From Rhizobium leguminosarum (GTDB taxonomy: Bacteria > Pseudomonadota > Alphaproteobacteria > Rhizobiales > Rhizobiaceae), in the NCBI RefSeq assembly GCF_001679785.1, contig NZ_CP016286.1, positions 2,480,001-2,544,000 of the forward strand: a stretch of DNA of 64,000 bases, read 5' to 3'. Made by a program: the position numbers and the translations under genes. The notes under the pieces are model-generated. The model was not told the DNA's origin, searched no databases, and worked only from the letters and a program-made list of their open reading frames with translations. Of the stretch, positions 25,269-34,768 are shown in pieces. Every line of letters begins with the position of its first letter. Position 1 is the first letter of the stretch.

Positions 25269-26108
25269 TCACAGGAAGGTAAAGGTCAGCGCATAGCTGC
25301 GGCTCTCGCCGGGTGCCAGCATGTTGAATTCACAAGCTGCCTCAAGCTCGTCGCGCGATATCCAGCGATGCGAAACCGGCTCGATGCCGATGATATGGGC
25401 CGGCGCCTTCTGGTTCCGCCAGACCTGCAGATGGGGCAGCGTGTCGGCACGGAAACGCACCCGCAGCGTCCTGCCGCCGATTGCGGCGATCGGTCCAAGG
25501 CGGACCTCCGCGAAACCCTCCTCCGTCGCCGGCGCCGCGACGCAGAAGATGCCGCCCGGCTCCTCGCCGAAGGCCCAGGGGAAACCGCCATTTTCCAGCA
25601 TCCGGCCTTCGAGCCGTGTGCCCCCGTCCAACCATTTGCCGCCAGTGTTCATGTGGTACATCAGGAAGGTCGGCACCGTCCTATCGCTGGTATTGACGAC
25701 CCGGTCCTCAAGCCGCACCTCGCCGGTCGCCCCATCGATCCGCCACATCCGCTCGATGCGCTGCGGCAGTCCCTCGACGGTAGTAATGTCGATATCGGCC
25801 CGGCATTCGGCATTGCCGTTCTCGAACTTCGTCCACAGCACCTTTGCCGCATGACCGGAGGCCGATCCGTGCAGCGGATAGACCTTGCCATCGCCCCGGC
25901 CGGGGATCGACTGGCGGTGGCGGATGTGGTCCGGCCCGCAGGTGAACAGGAAGCCTTCGAGCGAGTGATCGATTCGCGGATCGCCATCGTCGGGAATGGC
26001 GCGTTTCGGCGCGATGTCGACGCCTTCGACGATGCATCCGCCGATATCCAGCACCGATGTTTCATCCAGCATCAGGCGTGGCCCGCTTGCGGCGGCAAAT
26101 TCGATCAT
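25269..26108 (-). CDS. DUF4432 / aldose 1-epimerase-like protein
   Basis: 279 aa. It reads as a galactose-mutarotase-fold protein: LDIGGCIVEGVDIAPKRA, a central SLEGFLFTCGPDHIRH, FLMYHMNTGG, and LQVWRNQKAPAHIIGIEP. The family binds a sugar in a beta-sandwich and may interconvert anomers. The start is ATG 26108, with a GAGGAG site; the open frame upstream to 26273 runs into a palindromic repeat and is rejected. It has no obvious sugar-pathway neighbour, so the substrate is unknown. Confidence 0.78.
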   Translation of the reverse strand: MIEFAAASGPRLMLDETSVLDIGGCIVEGVDIAPKRAIPDDGDPRIDHSLEGFLFTCGPDHIRHRQSIPGRGDGKVYPLHGSASGHAAKVLWTKFENGNAECRADIDITTVEGLPQRIERMWRIDGATGEVRLEDRVVNTSDRTVPTFLMYHMNTGGKWLDGGTRLEGRMLENGGFPWAFGEEPGGIFCVAAPATEEGFAEVRLGPIAAIGGRTLRVRFRADTLPHLQVWRNQKAPAHIIGIEPVSHRWISRDELEAACEFNMLAPGESRSYALTFTFL

Positions 26109-26465
26109 CACGGTCTCCTCAGGGATTATCGACTCTTTAGCGCCGTGCGTCCTTCCGGACGCCACAAAGGACGCTCTAACTCTTTGAATCCTCGCATCGT
26201 CCATTCCGAAAATCGTTTCCGATTTCGGAAAGCACGATGCGCTAGCGTTAGGTTTCACGCCGCCATTCGTCAATCAGTGCGGCTCCTATCTTGTGTTTTT
26301 GCAGCAACCGTGAATTTTGCGGAACTGACACAAGGACGCAAACGTTTATGAGTAAAAGGAAATCTTAGTGATTTTCATATTTTGTTCAGCACGCTTTCAT
26401 AAATTCCACACTAGCGTCAAAATTCGCAGGTGTGTGTCTGCCAGTCACTGATCGAGGTATGATAC
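26109..26465. other. 357-base divergent promoter region with a repeat
   Basis: The region lies between the divergent DUF4432 and L,D-transpeptidase genes. It holds the nested palindrome at 26194-26240 and, closer to 26340-26450, AT-rich sequence likely to carry the transpeptidase promoter. No gene is visible. Confidence 0.6.
26194..26240. repeat. Nested palindromic intergenic element
   Basis: The outer arms GCATCGT/ACGATGC (26194-26200, 26234-26240) enclose inner arms TTCCGAAA/TTTCGGAA (26204-26211, 26223-26230). This two-level symmetry is typical of dispersed rhizobial palindromic units. It is unlike the 105-base family elsewhere in the window. Confidence 0.72.
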
Positions 26466-27866
26466 GTGGATCGCTTTTTGAAGTCGGCATTTTGTCTCGC
26501 GGCCGTCCTGGCTGCTCTTGCGGCTACAGCGTCGCAGGCAGGCGCGCAGCAGTTCCGCGATCGCCGCCAGAGCGATATCGTGCTTGTGACGCCGAGCGGT
26601 GAAATCCTCGACTATGTTCCAGCCGGCTATATCTACGCCCGCGACCGTAGCGGCAATCGTGTCTTGATCGACGACTATGGCAACGTCGTCGCCACCGAGA
26701 TGCGCGCCCGCGGCTACTATCCGCCGCGGCCCGGCCCGCGCGAAGTCTATAACGGCCAGTACGGCAACGACCCCTATTATTCCGACAACAATCCCTATGG
26801 CGATATGCGTTATTCCGAGCGCGGCGCTGTCACCGGCGGCATACCGCAAGATGCCGCGATCGAGCGCCAGCCGCTCGGTGACCAGCCCTATCCCGAGGAT
26901 AACAGCATCGGCAATCCGCAGCCCGGCGACGATTATGCCTCGATCGATCCCGACCAGCAGATCCCGCCCGCCGATCAGCCGAAGGCCGCACCCGATGAAC
27001 CTGTCATCACGCTGAACAACAAATCGAAGCCGGAGATCGTCGCTTTGCAGGTCTTCCTCGACCGCGCCGGCGCCTCCCCCGGCGTCATCGACGGCCATAT
27101 GGGTTCGAACGTCACCAAGGCGATCTTAGCCTACGATCAGATGACCGGCTCGAAGCTCGACCCGAACAACACCGACGCCATTCTGGAAGAGCTGCGCATG
27201 ACCGGCGGGCTGCCCGTCGTCAGCTATACAATCACGCCTGCCGATGCGGCCGGCCCCTTCGTCGCCGAGATTCCGGAAGACTATTCGCATAAGGCGCTGC
27301 TGCCGTCGCTGGCTTACACCTCGACCACCGAGATGCTGGCCGAGCGCTTCCACATGGATGAGGCTTTCCTCAAGGAGATGAACCCCGGCGCTGATTTCAC
27401 CGTTCCGGGCACCGTCATCAAGGTCGTCAATCCGGGCGAGCCGAAGAGCGGCGCGGTCGCCCGCATCATTGCCGACAAGGGCCGTAAGCAGGTCTTCGCT
27501 TATGACGGCGCCGGCAATCTGCTTGCCGCCTATCCGGCGTCGATCGGCTCCACCGATACCCCCTCTCCGTCAGGCACGGTCAACGTCGAGCGCGTCGCCC
27601 TCAATCCCGGCTACACCTACAATCCGAAGATCAATTTCCAGCAGGGCGCCAATGACAAGATTCTCAACATCCCGCCCGGCCCGAACGGTCCCGTCGGCAC
27701 CGTCTGGATGGCGCTTTCCAGGCCGACCTACGGCATCCATGGGACGCCCGAGCCCTCGAAGATCGGCCGCACCCAGAGCCACGGCTGCATCCGCCTGACC
27801 AACTGGGATGCCATAGAGCTTGCCAAGATGGTCAAGCCGGGAGTGACGGTCGAATTCGTCGACTGA
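26466..27866 (+). CDS. L,D-transpeptidase (YkuD domain) with peptidoglycan-binding region
   Basis: 466 aa, starting with GTG 26466. It has a signal peptide (FLKSAFCLAAVLAALAATASQAGA), then a Tyr/Pro/Asn/Gly-rich stretch at about residues 75-125. A PG_binding-like segment follows (VALQVFLDRAGASPGVIDGHMGS). The C-terminal YkuD domain has the catalytic motif HGTPEPSKIGR followed by SHGCIRLTN, where Cys is the nucleophile. These periplasmic enzymes make 3-3 cross-links or attach proteins to peptidoglycan, which matters greatly in Rhizobiales with polar growth. A terminator follows 24 bases after the stop. Confidence 0.9.
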   Translation: MDRFLKSAFCLAAVLAALAATASQAGAQQFRDRRQSDIVLVTPSGEILDYVPAGYIYARDRSGNRVLIDDYGNVVATEMRARGYYPPRPGPREVYNGQYGNDPYYSDNNPYGDMRYSERGAVTGGIPQDAAIERQPLGDQPYPEDNSIGNPQPGDDYASIDPDQQIPPADQPKAAPDEPVITLNNKSKPEIVALQVFLDRAGASPGVIDGHMGSNVTKAILAYDQMTGSKLDPNNTDAILEELRMTGGLPVVSYTITPADAAGPFVAEIPEDYSHKALLPSLAYTSTTEMLAERFHMDEAFLKEMNPGADFTVPGTVIKVVNPGEPKSGAVARIIADKGRKQVFAYDGAGNLLAAYPASIGSTDTPSPSGTVNVERVALNPGYTYNPKINFQQGANDKILNIPPGPNGPVGTVWMALSRPTYGIHGTPEPSKIGRTQSHGCIRLTNWDAIELAKMVKPGVTVEFVD

Positions 27867-27890
27867 AATCATTCTCACGATAACAACGAC

Positions 27891-27918
27891 AAGGCCGCCA
27901 GATCGCTCCGGCGGCCTT
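27891..27918. terminator. Bidirectional terminator between convergent genes
   Basis: AAGGCCGCC (27891-27899) pairs with GGCGGCCTT (27910-27918). It lies between the transpeptidase gene and the convergent ParA-like gene, with modest T-rich flanks. Confidence 0.8.
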
Positions 27919-27942
27919 ATCGTTTCAGGTGGGAATATATAT

Positions 27943-28656
27943 TCAGGCGGCGGAGCGGACCATCGGGCTCGTCACGCGGGCGGATGCCGTCAGCCTCGCC
28001 GGCAGCTTGCGCATTATTTCTTCGGCAAAACAGGCAGCGTTTTCCCGGGCCTTGTCGAGATTGCTGACGCGTGTAGGATCGATCGTGTGCAGCGTGCCGC
28101 CACAGTCGAAGATGTCGCGGAAGGCGGAGCGTTCGATGATAGCGGTATCGAGCACCGGCACATGCCGCTCGCTGAGCAGCGACTTGACGACTTGCAGCGC
28201 CCGCGTCGTCACCATCGAGTTGACGCGGGTGAGCACCACCGAATGGCCGATCTTGATGCCCGCCTTCTCATCCAGATATTGCAGCAGTTCGAGCACCTGC
28301 GCGCCGCCGCGCGCATCCATCGCACAGCCCTGGATCGGGATCAGCACATGGTCGGAAAGCCCGACGGCGGTGGCGAGCAGCGGATTGCGCGCACCCGGCA
28401 GGTCGACGATGAAATAGTCGGTATTGTGCTTGTTCTCGCTGATATGCAGCGGCAGCGACGCAGTCGTCACGAAATCGATCACCGAAACATTGGGCACATG
28501 ACCTGATATTTCGTGCCAGCGTGAAATCCAGTGCTGCGGGTCGGCGTCGAGAATGGTGACGCGATAACCTTTGCGGGCAAGCTCGGTCGCGAGCAGCAGA
28601 ACAGCGGTCGTTTTGCCGGCGCCGCCCTTGGTATTTGCGAATGTGATGACAGGCAT
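27943..28656 (-). CDS. Orphan ParA/MinD-family ATPase
   Basis: 237 aa. A deviant Walker A motif is seen in FANTKGGAGKTTAVLLLA at residues 8-16, with the Lys-Gly-Gly-x-Gly-Lys-Thr-Thr pattern, followed by VTILDADPQHWISRW and YFIVDLPGARNPL (Walker B). ParA proteins use ATP to position DNA, chemoreceptors or protein complexes. No ParB or centromere-like repeat lies nearby, so this is an orphan, somewhat like VirC1. GAGGA precedes ATG 28656; the upstream frame to 28719 is rejected. The cargo is unknown. Confidence 0.85.
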   Translation of the reverse strand: MPVITFANTKGGAGKTTAVLLLATELARKGYRVTILDADPQHWISRWHEISGHVPNVSVIDFVTTASLPLHISENKHNTDYFIVDLPGARNPLLATAVGLSDHVLIPIQGCAMDARGGAQVLELLQYLDEKAGIKIGHSVVLTRVNSMVTTRALQVVKSLLSERHVPVLDTAIIERSAFRDIFDCGGTLHTIDPTRVSNLDKARENAACFAEEIMRKLPARLTASARVTSPMVRSAA

Positions 28657-28835
28657 GTTCGGTCCTCGGAAGGAAAATGGTGCGAGCTGGAATCGCTCTT
28701 TTACGCACCCTCGGAGCATTGTGCGGTTAATGCATCCTTTCTAATTATGGTTAACAAATTCGAAACACGCGCGGCGAAATTGCAGCCGGTATTTTTCACA
28801 TCCCTAAAACTAGGGACGTTGCCGAAACGAACAAA

Positions 28836-28862
28836 GGCCTGGAAACCGAGGTTTTCCAGGCC
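28836..28862 (-). terminator. Terminator of the dehydrogenase operon
   Basis: GGCCTGGAAA (28836-28845) pairs with TTTCCAGGCC (28853-28862), and T residues follow on the minus strand. It lies 25 bases after the alcohol dehydrogenase stop codon. Confidence 0.8.
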
Positions 28863-28887
28863 AGTCTCTTGGTCCGCTCTTATGTTG

Positions 28888-30039
28888 TCAGAAGCAATCC
28901 CTGAAAAGGGCCTTGGTATTTTCGAGCGTCATTGCAATCGGGTTGCCGCCAGCACTCGGATCTTCGATCGCCATGGCCGACAATTCGTCGATGCGGTCGG
29001 CAGCGATTCCCATCGCCGACAGCGTCTCTGGCACGCCGAGTTCGGAGCGGAGCTTCAGCACATAATCGTAGAACCCGTCGAAACCGCCGGAAATGCCGAG
29101 ATAGGCCGCGGCACGGCCGATCTTCTCCTCGATCGCCTTGCGGTTGAAGCGCAGCACCGCCGGCATCACCACCGCGTTGGTCATGCCATGATGGGTGTTG
29201 TAGACGGCACCGATCGGATGCGACAGCGCGTGAATGGCGCCAAGCCCCTTCTGGAAGGCGACCGCGCCCATGGCGGCAGCGGCCATCATGTTGGCGCGAG
29301 CTTCCAGATCCGTGCCTTCCCTATAAGCGCGCGGCAGGAATTCCTTGACGAGCCGCATGCCTTCGAGCGCGATGCCGGCTGACATCGGGTGATAGAAGGG
29401 CGAGGAATAGGCCTCCAGGCAATGGGCGAAGGCATCCATGCCGGTGCCGGCCGTGATGATCTTCGGCATGCCGACCGTCAGTTCCGGATCTGAAATGACG
29501 ACGCCAGGCAGGAACTTCGGATGGAAGATGATCTTCTTCACATGTGTTTCGGAATTGGTGATGACGCTGGCGCGCCCGACTTCCGAACCAGTGCCTGCCG
29601 TTGTCGGCACCGCGACGATCGGGGCGATGCCGTCCAGGCTCGCACGCGTCCACCAGTCGCCGATATCTTCGAAGTCCCAGACCGGCCGCGTCTGGCCGGC
29701 CATGAAGGCGACGCACTTGCCGAGATCGAGGCCGGAGCCGCCGCCGAAGGCGACGACGCCGTCATGACCGCCGTCCTTGAAAGCCCTGACGCCGGCTTCG
29801 AGGTTTTTCTCGTTCGGGTTTGGATCGACATCAGCGAAGATCGCCCGGCCGAGACCGGCATCTTCGAGAATATCGAGCGCGGTCTTGGTGATCGCCATCG
29901 AGGCAAGGCCACGGTCGGTGACGAGCAGCGGCTTCTTGATGCCGAGGCTCTTGCAGGCGTCGGCCAGTTCCGCGATGCGGCCTCGGCCGAGCTTGACCGA
30001 TGTCGGATAGCTCCAGTTTGCGGTGATGTTGCTGCTCAT
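28888..30039 (-). CDS. Iron-containing alcohol dehydrogenase
   Basis: 383 aa, a normal length for family III alcohol dehydrogenases. The NAD-binding core GGGSGLDLGKCVA is near residue 100. The metal-binding region includes AFAHCLEAYSSPFYHPMSAG and AIHALSHPIGAVYNTHHGMTNA, supplying the His ligands for Fe2+. The ATG overlaps the aldehyde dehydrogenase stop (ATGA), so both are translated together. In this cluster it may oxidise the hydroxyl group of a gamma-glutamylated amino alcohol to an aldehyde (hypothesis). It could equally reduce an aldehyde. Confidence 0.9.
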   Translation of the reverse strand: MSSNITANWSYPTSVKLGRGRIAELADACKSLGIKKPLLVTDRGLASMAITKTALDILEDAGLGRAIFADVDPNPNEKNLEAGVRAFKDGGHDGVVAFGGGSGLDLGKCVAFMAGQTRPVWDFEDIGDWWTRASLDGIAPIVAVPTTAGTGSEVGRASVITNSETHVKKIIFHPKFLPGVVISDPELTVGMPKIITAGTGMDAFAHCLEAYSSPFYHPMSAGIALEGMRLVKEFLPRAYREGTDLEARANMMAAAAMGAVAFQKGLGAIHALSHPIGAVYNTHHGMTNAVVMPAVLRFNRKAIEEKIGRAAAYLGISGGFDGFYDYVLKLRSELGVPETLSAMGIAADRIDELSAMAIEDPSAGGNPIAMTLENTKALFRDCF

Positions 30040-31421
30040 GCTGTGACTTTCTTCAGATGGAAGGATTTCGGACGCGTCAGATTGTGGAAGCCGATGATCG
30101 ACAGCGAGCCGCCGCGACCGGTCTCCTTGACGCCGGTCCAGCAAAGCGCCGGATCGAGATAGTCCGCGCGGTTCATGAAAACGGTGCCGGTTTCGATCTC
30201 GCGGCCGAGCCGCCCTGCTCGCTCGGCATCCCTGGTCCAGAGCGAGGCCGTCAGCCCGTACTGGCTGTCGTTCATCAAGGCGAGTGCCTCCTCGTCGCTC
30301 TTCACCTTCATGATGCCGACTGCCGGACCGAAAGTCTCCTCGCGCATGAAGGCCATTGAGTGGTCGACATCGACGAGGATCTGAGGTGCGAGATAGGCAC
30401 CGCCGTCATCCTGGGGGAAAAGCTTGGGATCGACAAGCGCTTTGGCGCCCTTGGAGACCGCATCGGCGATCTGCTCGCGCACCACCTTGGCGAAGCGCTT
30501 GTGCGCCATCGGCCCGAGCGACGTCTCGGGATCGAGCGGATTGCCGAGCTTGTAGTTCGACACCCAGGCAACCGACTTCTCGACGAAGGCGTCATAGAGC
30601 GATTCATGCACATAGATGCGCTCGATGCCGCAGCAGCACTGGCCGGAATTGTAGGTCGCGCCGTCCATCAGCGTGTCGACGGCCGCCTCGAGATCGGCGT
30701 CCTCCATGACATAACCCGGATCCTTGCCGCCAAGTTCGAGGCCGAGGCCGGTGAAGGTGCCGGCAGCCGCCCGCTCCATCGAGCGCCCGCCCTCGACCGA
30801 TCCGGTGAAGTTGACGAAATGGAAGCTGCCGGCGGCAATCAATGCCGACGTCGTTTCATGATCGAGGAAGACGTTCTGGAACACATCCTCGGGAACGCCG
30901 GCCTCGGTGAAGGCCTGCACCAGCCGCTCGCCGACCAGCAACGTCTGTGAGGCATGTTTCAGCACCACGGTATTGCCGGCCATCAGTGCCGGCGCGATCG
31001 TATTGATCGCCGTCATATAGGGATAGTTCCACGGTGCTACGACGAAGACGACGCCATGCGCCTCGCGCTCGATGCGACGCTCGAAACGCTCACTCTCCTC
31101 GACGACAACGGGCGCTAGCGCATCCGCCGCTATCGAAGCGACATAGTTGGATCGCTCGTTGAAGCCCTTGTATTCGCCACCATACTTGACCGGCCGACCC
31201 ATCTGCCAGGCGAGCTCCGGCACCACGACCTCGGACATCTCGTTCAGCCGCGCAGCACCCTTCAGCACCAGTTGCACACGCTCTTCGAGCGGCCGCTTCG
31301 CCCAGCCCTTCTGCGCCTTGCGGGCGCGCGCCACGACATCCTTGGCCGCATCGAAAGAAAGGGCTGCGCGCTCGGCATAGACCGAACCGTCAACCGGTGA
31401 AATGCATTGGATCATTGCCAT
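30036..31421 (-). CDS. NAD(P)-dependent aldehyde dehydrogenase
   Basis: 461 aa. The aldehyde dehydrogenase landmarks are VVAPWNYPYMTAINTIAPALMAGNTVVLKHA, NFTGSVEGGRSM, the catalytic Glu in GLELGGKDPGYV, and the catalytic Cys in YNSGQCCCGIERIYVHE. It is slightly shorter than the 480-500 aa of many relatives, with a short N-terminal arm. The gene is downstream of a glutamine-synthetase-like gene and overlaps the iron alcohol dehydrogenase gene. PuuC, the aldehyde dehydrogenase of the gamma-glutamyl-putrescine route, would be a functional analogue (inference). Confidence 0.9.
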   Translation of the reverse strand: MAMIQCISPVDGSVYAERAALSFDAAKDVVARARKAQKGWAKRPLEERVQLVLKGAARLNEMSEVVVPELAWQMGRPVKYGGEYKGFNERSNYVASIAADALAPVVVEESERFERRIEREAHGVVFVVAPWNYPYMTAINTIAPALMAGNTVVLKHASQTLLVGERLVQAFTEAGVPEDVFQNVFLDHETTSALIAAGSFHFVNFTGSVEGGRSMERAAAGTFTGLGLELGGKDPGYVMEDADLEAAVDTLMDGATYNSGQCCCGIERIYVHESLYDAFVEKSVAWVSNYKLGNPLDPETSLGPMAHKRFAKVVREQIADAVSKGAKALVDPKLFPQDDGGAYLAPQILVDVDHSMAFMREETFGPAVGIMKVKSDEEALALMNDSQYGLTASLWTRDAERAGRLGREIETGTVFMNRADYLDPALCWTGVKETGRGGSLSIIGFHNLTRPKSFHLKKVTA

Positions 31422-31576
31422 GATCTGTTCCTGTCCTCGTATGCGTCAAAATTATTGAGGGCCATAGCCCTCATCCGCCTGGCGGCACCTTTGCCTGGGT
31501 CGAGCCACAGGTCTCGACCGTTCCTTCTAACTCCCGCAAGCGGGCGAAGGGGCGGCAAGCAGCCCGCAAATGCCTA

Positions 31577-32944
31577 TTAAGCTCTTTCGAAACCGCGCGC
31601 CACTTCCCAATCGGTGATGCGGCGGTCGTATTCTTCCTGCTCCCATTCGGCAGCGCGGGTGTAATGGTCGATCACGTCGTCGCCGAAGGCTTTGCGCAGC
31701 ATTGCCGATTCCGTCATTTCAGTCGCCGCCGCGCGTAGCGTGCGCGGGATCTCGCGAACGCCCTTGCCGCCATAGGCGTCGCCGACGAAGGGCGCTTCGA
31801 GCTCAAGCTTGTTTTCGATCCCCTCAATGCCGGCGGCGAGCAGCGCGGCGAAGGCGAGATAGGGATTGAGATCGGAGCCGCCGACGCGGCACTCGATACG
31901 AATTCCCTTGGTCTCCTCGCCGCAGAGCCGGTAGCCGGCGGTGCGGTTGTCCTTGCTCCAGATCGCCTTGGTCGGCGCGAATGTGCCGGCCATGAAACGC
32001 TTGTAGGAATTGATGTAGGGCGCCAGGAAATAGGTGATCTCGCTCGCATGGGCGAGAAGCCCGGCGACGTAATTGTGCATCAGCGGCGACATGCCGTATT
32101 TGCCGGTATGGTCGAAGAACAGCGGTTTTTCCTCCAGGCTCCAGAGCGACTGGTGGATATGCGAGGAACTGCCGGCGGCGTTGTAATTCCACTTGGCGAG
32201 GAATGTGATGGCTTTGCCCTTCGACCAGGCAATCTCCTTGCAGCCGTTCTTGATAATCGCGTGCCGGTCGGCCATGGCGAGCGCATCGGCGTAGCGCACG
32301 TTGATCTCCTCCTGGCCGGCCGACGCCTCGCCCTTGGAGTTCTCGACCGGAATGCCGGCGCCCTGCAGCCCGGTGCGGATCGCCCGCATCACCTCTTCCT
32401 CCTTGGTGGTCTGGAAGATGTGGTAGTCCTCGTTATAGGCGCTGGCGAGCTTCAGGTTGCGGTAACCGGAGGCCTGTGCCGACTCGTAGGTCTGGTCGAA
32501 CAGGAAGAATTCGAGCTCGGAGGCCATGTAGGCCTTCATGCCCATATCCTCAAGCCGCTTTACCTGCTTCTTGAGGATCGCGCGCGGCGAGTGGGCAACC
32601 TCCTCATGCGTGTGATGATCGAGCACGTCGCAGAGCACCAGCGCCGTGCCTTCGAGCCAGGGAATACGACGCAACGTCGCAAGATCCGGCTTCATCGTAT
32701 AGTCGCCGTAGCCCTTCTCCCAACTCGTCGCCTTGTAGCCGGAGACGGTCTCCATCTCCATGTCGGTGGCGATCAGGTAGTTGCAGCTGTGCGTTTCTTT
32801 CCAGGCGCTCTCGACGAAATATTCCGCCTGGAAGCGCTTGCCCATCAGCCGGCCCTGCATATCCACCTGGCAGGCCAGAACCGTGTCGATGCGCCCTTCG
32901 GCAACATCCTTCCTGAGATCGTCGATTGTGTAGCTGCTGCTCAT
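31577..32944 (-). CDS. Glutamine-synthetase-like gamma-glutamyl-amine ligase
   Basis: 455 aa. The GS fold is clear: a beta-grasp N terminus with VDMQGRLMGKRF, then GQEEINVRYADALAMADRH, the ATP-site FLAKWNYNAAGSSSHIHQSLW, and the C-terminal TAGYRLCGEE...IECRVGGSDLNPYLAFAALLAAG. The latter group matches the GlnT/PuuA/GlnA4 class that joins glutamate to amines rather than to ammonia. The genome certainly has a conventional GlnA elsewhere (inference). ATG 32944 is chosen; the open frame to 33166 overlaps the permease gene. Context with aldehyde and alcohol dehydrogenases supports catabolic use. The acceptor amine is unknown. Confidence 0.88.
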   Translation of the reverse strand: MSSSYTIDDLRKDVAEGRIDTVLACQVDMQGRLMGKRFQAEYFVESAWKETHSCNYLIATDMEMETVSGYKATSWEKGYGDYTMKPDLATLRRIPWLEGTALVLCDVLDHHTHEEVAHSPRAILKKQVKRLEDMGMKAYMASELEFFLFDQTYESAQASGYRNLKLASAYNEDYHIFQTTKEEEVMRAIRTGLQGAGIPVENSKGEASAGQEEINVRYADALAMADRHAIIKNGCKEIAWSKGKAITFLAKWNYNAAGSSSHIHQSLWSLEEKPLFFDHTGKYGMSPLMHNYVAGLLAHASEITYFLAPYINSYKRFMAGTFAPTKAIWSKDNRTAGYRLCGEETKGIRIECRVGGSDLNPYLAFAALLAAGIEGIENKLELEAPFVGDAYGGKGVREIPRTLRAAATEMTESAMLRKAFGDDVIDHYTRAAEWEQEEYDRRITDWEVARGFERA

Positions 32945-33046
32945 GATTGATCCGCCTGAATTGGGAATTGAGAAAATCGGGGCAACGAAATCGCATGCGT
33001 TCGGCCGGACTTTGCGGCCCGATGCCTTTTCGTTGAACCGGTGATG

Positions 33047-33067
33047 GGGCCGCAGGATGCGGCCCCG
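33047..33067. other. Intra-operon hairpin
   Basis: GGGGCCGC (33047-33054) pairs with GCGGCCCC (33060-33067), between the permease stop and the GS-like start. No T-run follows, so it is more likely an mRNA-stability element than a terminator. Confidence 0.55.
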
Positions 33068-33092
33068 CCATTTGAGAGGGAAGCCTTGATGC

Positions 33093-34649
33093 TTAGTTTT
33101 CGCCGCTCTCGCCGACTGCTGCTTCGGCGACCGCGATCTCGGCCTGACGCTTTGCCACTTCGGCACCGATCGGCGGGCCCTTGAAGCGGCGGCTTTCGAA
33201 GCCGAACCAGACGATTGCCGTCAGCACCAGGAAACCGACGGTGATGTAGAGCGCCCATTCATTCGGTGGCTGGATGCCGAGGATGAAGATCAGGATCATC
33301 GCGATGACAGTCAGCACCGCAAAGAGCTTGAAGGCGCCTTCGCCGAGGTTCCACGGACCCATCTTGTCCCACTTCGACGTGCCCCAGGCAAAGAGACCGA
33401 GGGTGATCGGGATCGCGAAGGAGAAGAACAGGAAGATGACCGTGCACGACACGACGATCGTATAGACCGGCGTATCACCGATCGTAGCGAGCGAAGAGCC
33501 CCAGACGAACAGAACCGACAGGATCGAGCCGGTCCAGATCGCGGCCACCGGCGTGCGATACTGCGGACTGACCTTCGACAGCGCCTTCGATGCCGGCAGG
33601 CCGCCGTCACGCGAGAAGGCGAAGATCATGCGCGAGACAGAGGTGACGGTCGCAAGGCCGCACAGCCACTGGCTGACCAGGATGGCAAGATAGAGAATAT
33701 CCTTGACGATCGGGTTCACCTGGCTGTCCATCGCCCAGAAGAACACGTTCCAGCCCTGCTTTGCCGCATCGTCCATGTTTGGCAGCATGAGAACGAAAGA
33801 GCACAGCATGATATAGCCGAAAAGCGCCGACCAGAGCACCGAGGCGACCATGCCGCGCGGGACCGATTCGGCAGCCTTGACCGTCTCTTCCGACGTATGC
33901 GCCGAGGCGTCATAGCCGGTGATGGTGTAGATCGGCAGCAGCAGACCGAGAAGGAAGACCCAGGCGCCGGAGGTGATCGGCCAGACATTGCCGCCGACTT
34001 CGCCGGAATAGTTGGCGAAGGTGAAGAGGCGACCGATCTCGTAGGAGGGCGCTGCGATGAGGCAGACGACCGCCAGCGCGATCGAGGTCGCGAAGATGAG
34101 ATAACCCGAGAAATCGGTCAGCTTCGCGGTCAGTCCGATGCCCATGTGATTTACGAGCGCCTGCGCACCGGTGATGATTACGAGGAAGATGATGCGTACC
34201 GTCGTCGAGTCGGTCAGCCCCAGATAGGTCGTGCCGAACGAACCCATGAAGAAATAGTAGGTGCCGACGTTGATGGCGCCGAGCACGGTGACGAGACCGA
34301 GCAGGTTGAACCATGCGGTCAGCCAGCCGGTGAAGCGGTTGCCGAGGATCGAGCCCCAGTGATAGAGACCGCCGGCCGTCGGATAAGCCGAGCTGATCTG
34401 CGCCATGGCAACGGCGAAGACGAGCGAGATAAAGCAGCCGACCGGCCAGCCGATGCCGATGGCGGCTCCGCCGGCACCGGAGGTCGCCTGTGCCAGCGAA
34501 TTGATGCCACCGGAAAGGATGCAGATGATGGAGAATGAGACGGCGAAATTCGAGAATGAACTCATTCGCCGTTCGAGTTCCTGGGCGTAGCCCATGGAAT
34601 GCAGGATGTGCACATCCTGCTTCTTGTCTAGTTCGGTATAGTCCGACAT
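33093..34649 (-). CDS. APC-superfamily amino acid / amine permease
   Basis: 518 aa with about twelve membrane segments. The N-terminal signature is FSNFAVSFSIICILSGGINSL, and GAGGAAIGIGWPVGCFISL follows, typical of APC transporters for GABA, amino acids or ethanolamine. The C-terminal tail is polar and acidic-Glu-rich. ATG 34649 has a GGGGGAAG site; a frame to 34724 has no support. It would import the substrate of the downstream GS-like enzyme. Substrate identity (amino acid, polyamine or amino alcohol) is not set by sequence. Confidence 0.88.
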   Translation of the reverse strand: MSDYTELDKKQDVHILHSMGYAQELERRMSSFSNFAVSFSIICILSGGINSLAQATSGAGGAAIGIGWPVGCFISLVFAVAMAQISSAYPTAGGLYHWGSILGNRFTGWLTAWFNLLGLVTVLGAINVGTYYFFMGSFGTTYLGLTDSTTVRIIFLVIITGAQALVNHMGIGLTAKLTDFSGYLIFATSIALAVVCLIAAPSYEIGRLFTFANYSGEVGGNVWPITSGAWVFLLGLLLPIYTITGYDASAHTSEETVKAAESVPRGMVASVLWSALFGYIMLCSFVLMLPNMDDAAKQGWNVFFWAMDSQVNPIVKDILYLAILVSQWLCGLATVTSVSRMIFAFSRDGGLPASKALSKVSPQYRTPVAAIWTGSILSVLFVWGSSLATIGDTPVYTIVVSCTVIFLFFSFAIPITLGLFAWGTSKWDKMGPWNLGEGAFKLFAVLTVIAMILIFILGIQPPNEWALYITVGFLVLTAIVWFGFESRRFKGPPIGAEVAKRQAEIAVAEAAVGESGEN

Positions 34650-34768
34650 GACTTCCCCCTGTTCACGATCGGCCGCGGGATTGCGGGCCGATTCAGTGCC
34701 AATTGTCCGCGGCATTTGCGCCATGCAGACGTTCGCAGTTAAACTGCTCCCTCGGGTCTTCTTTTTCT

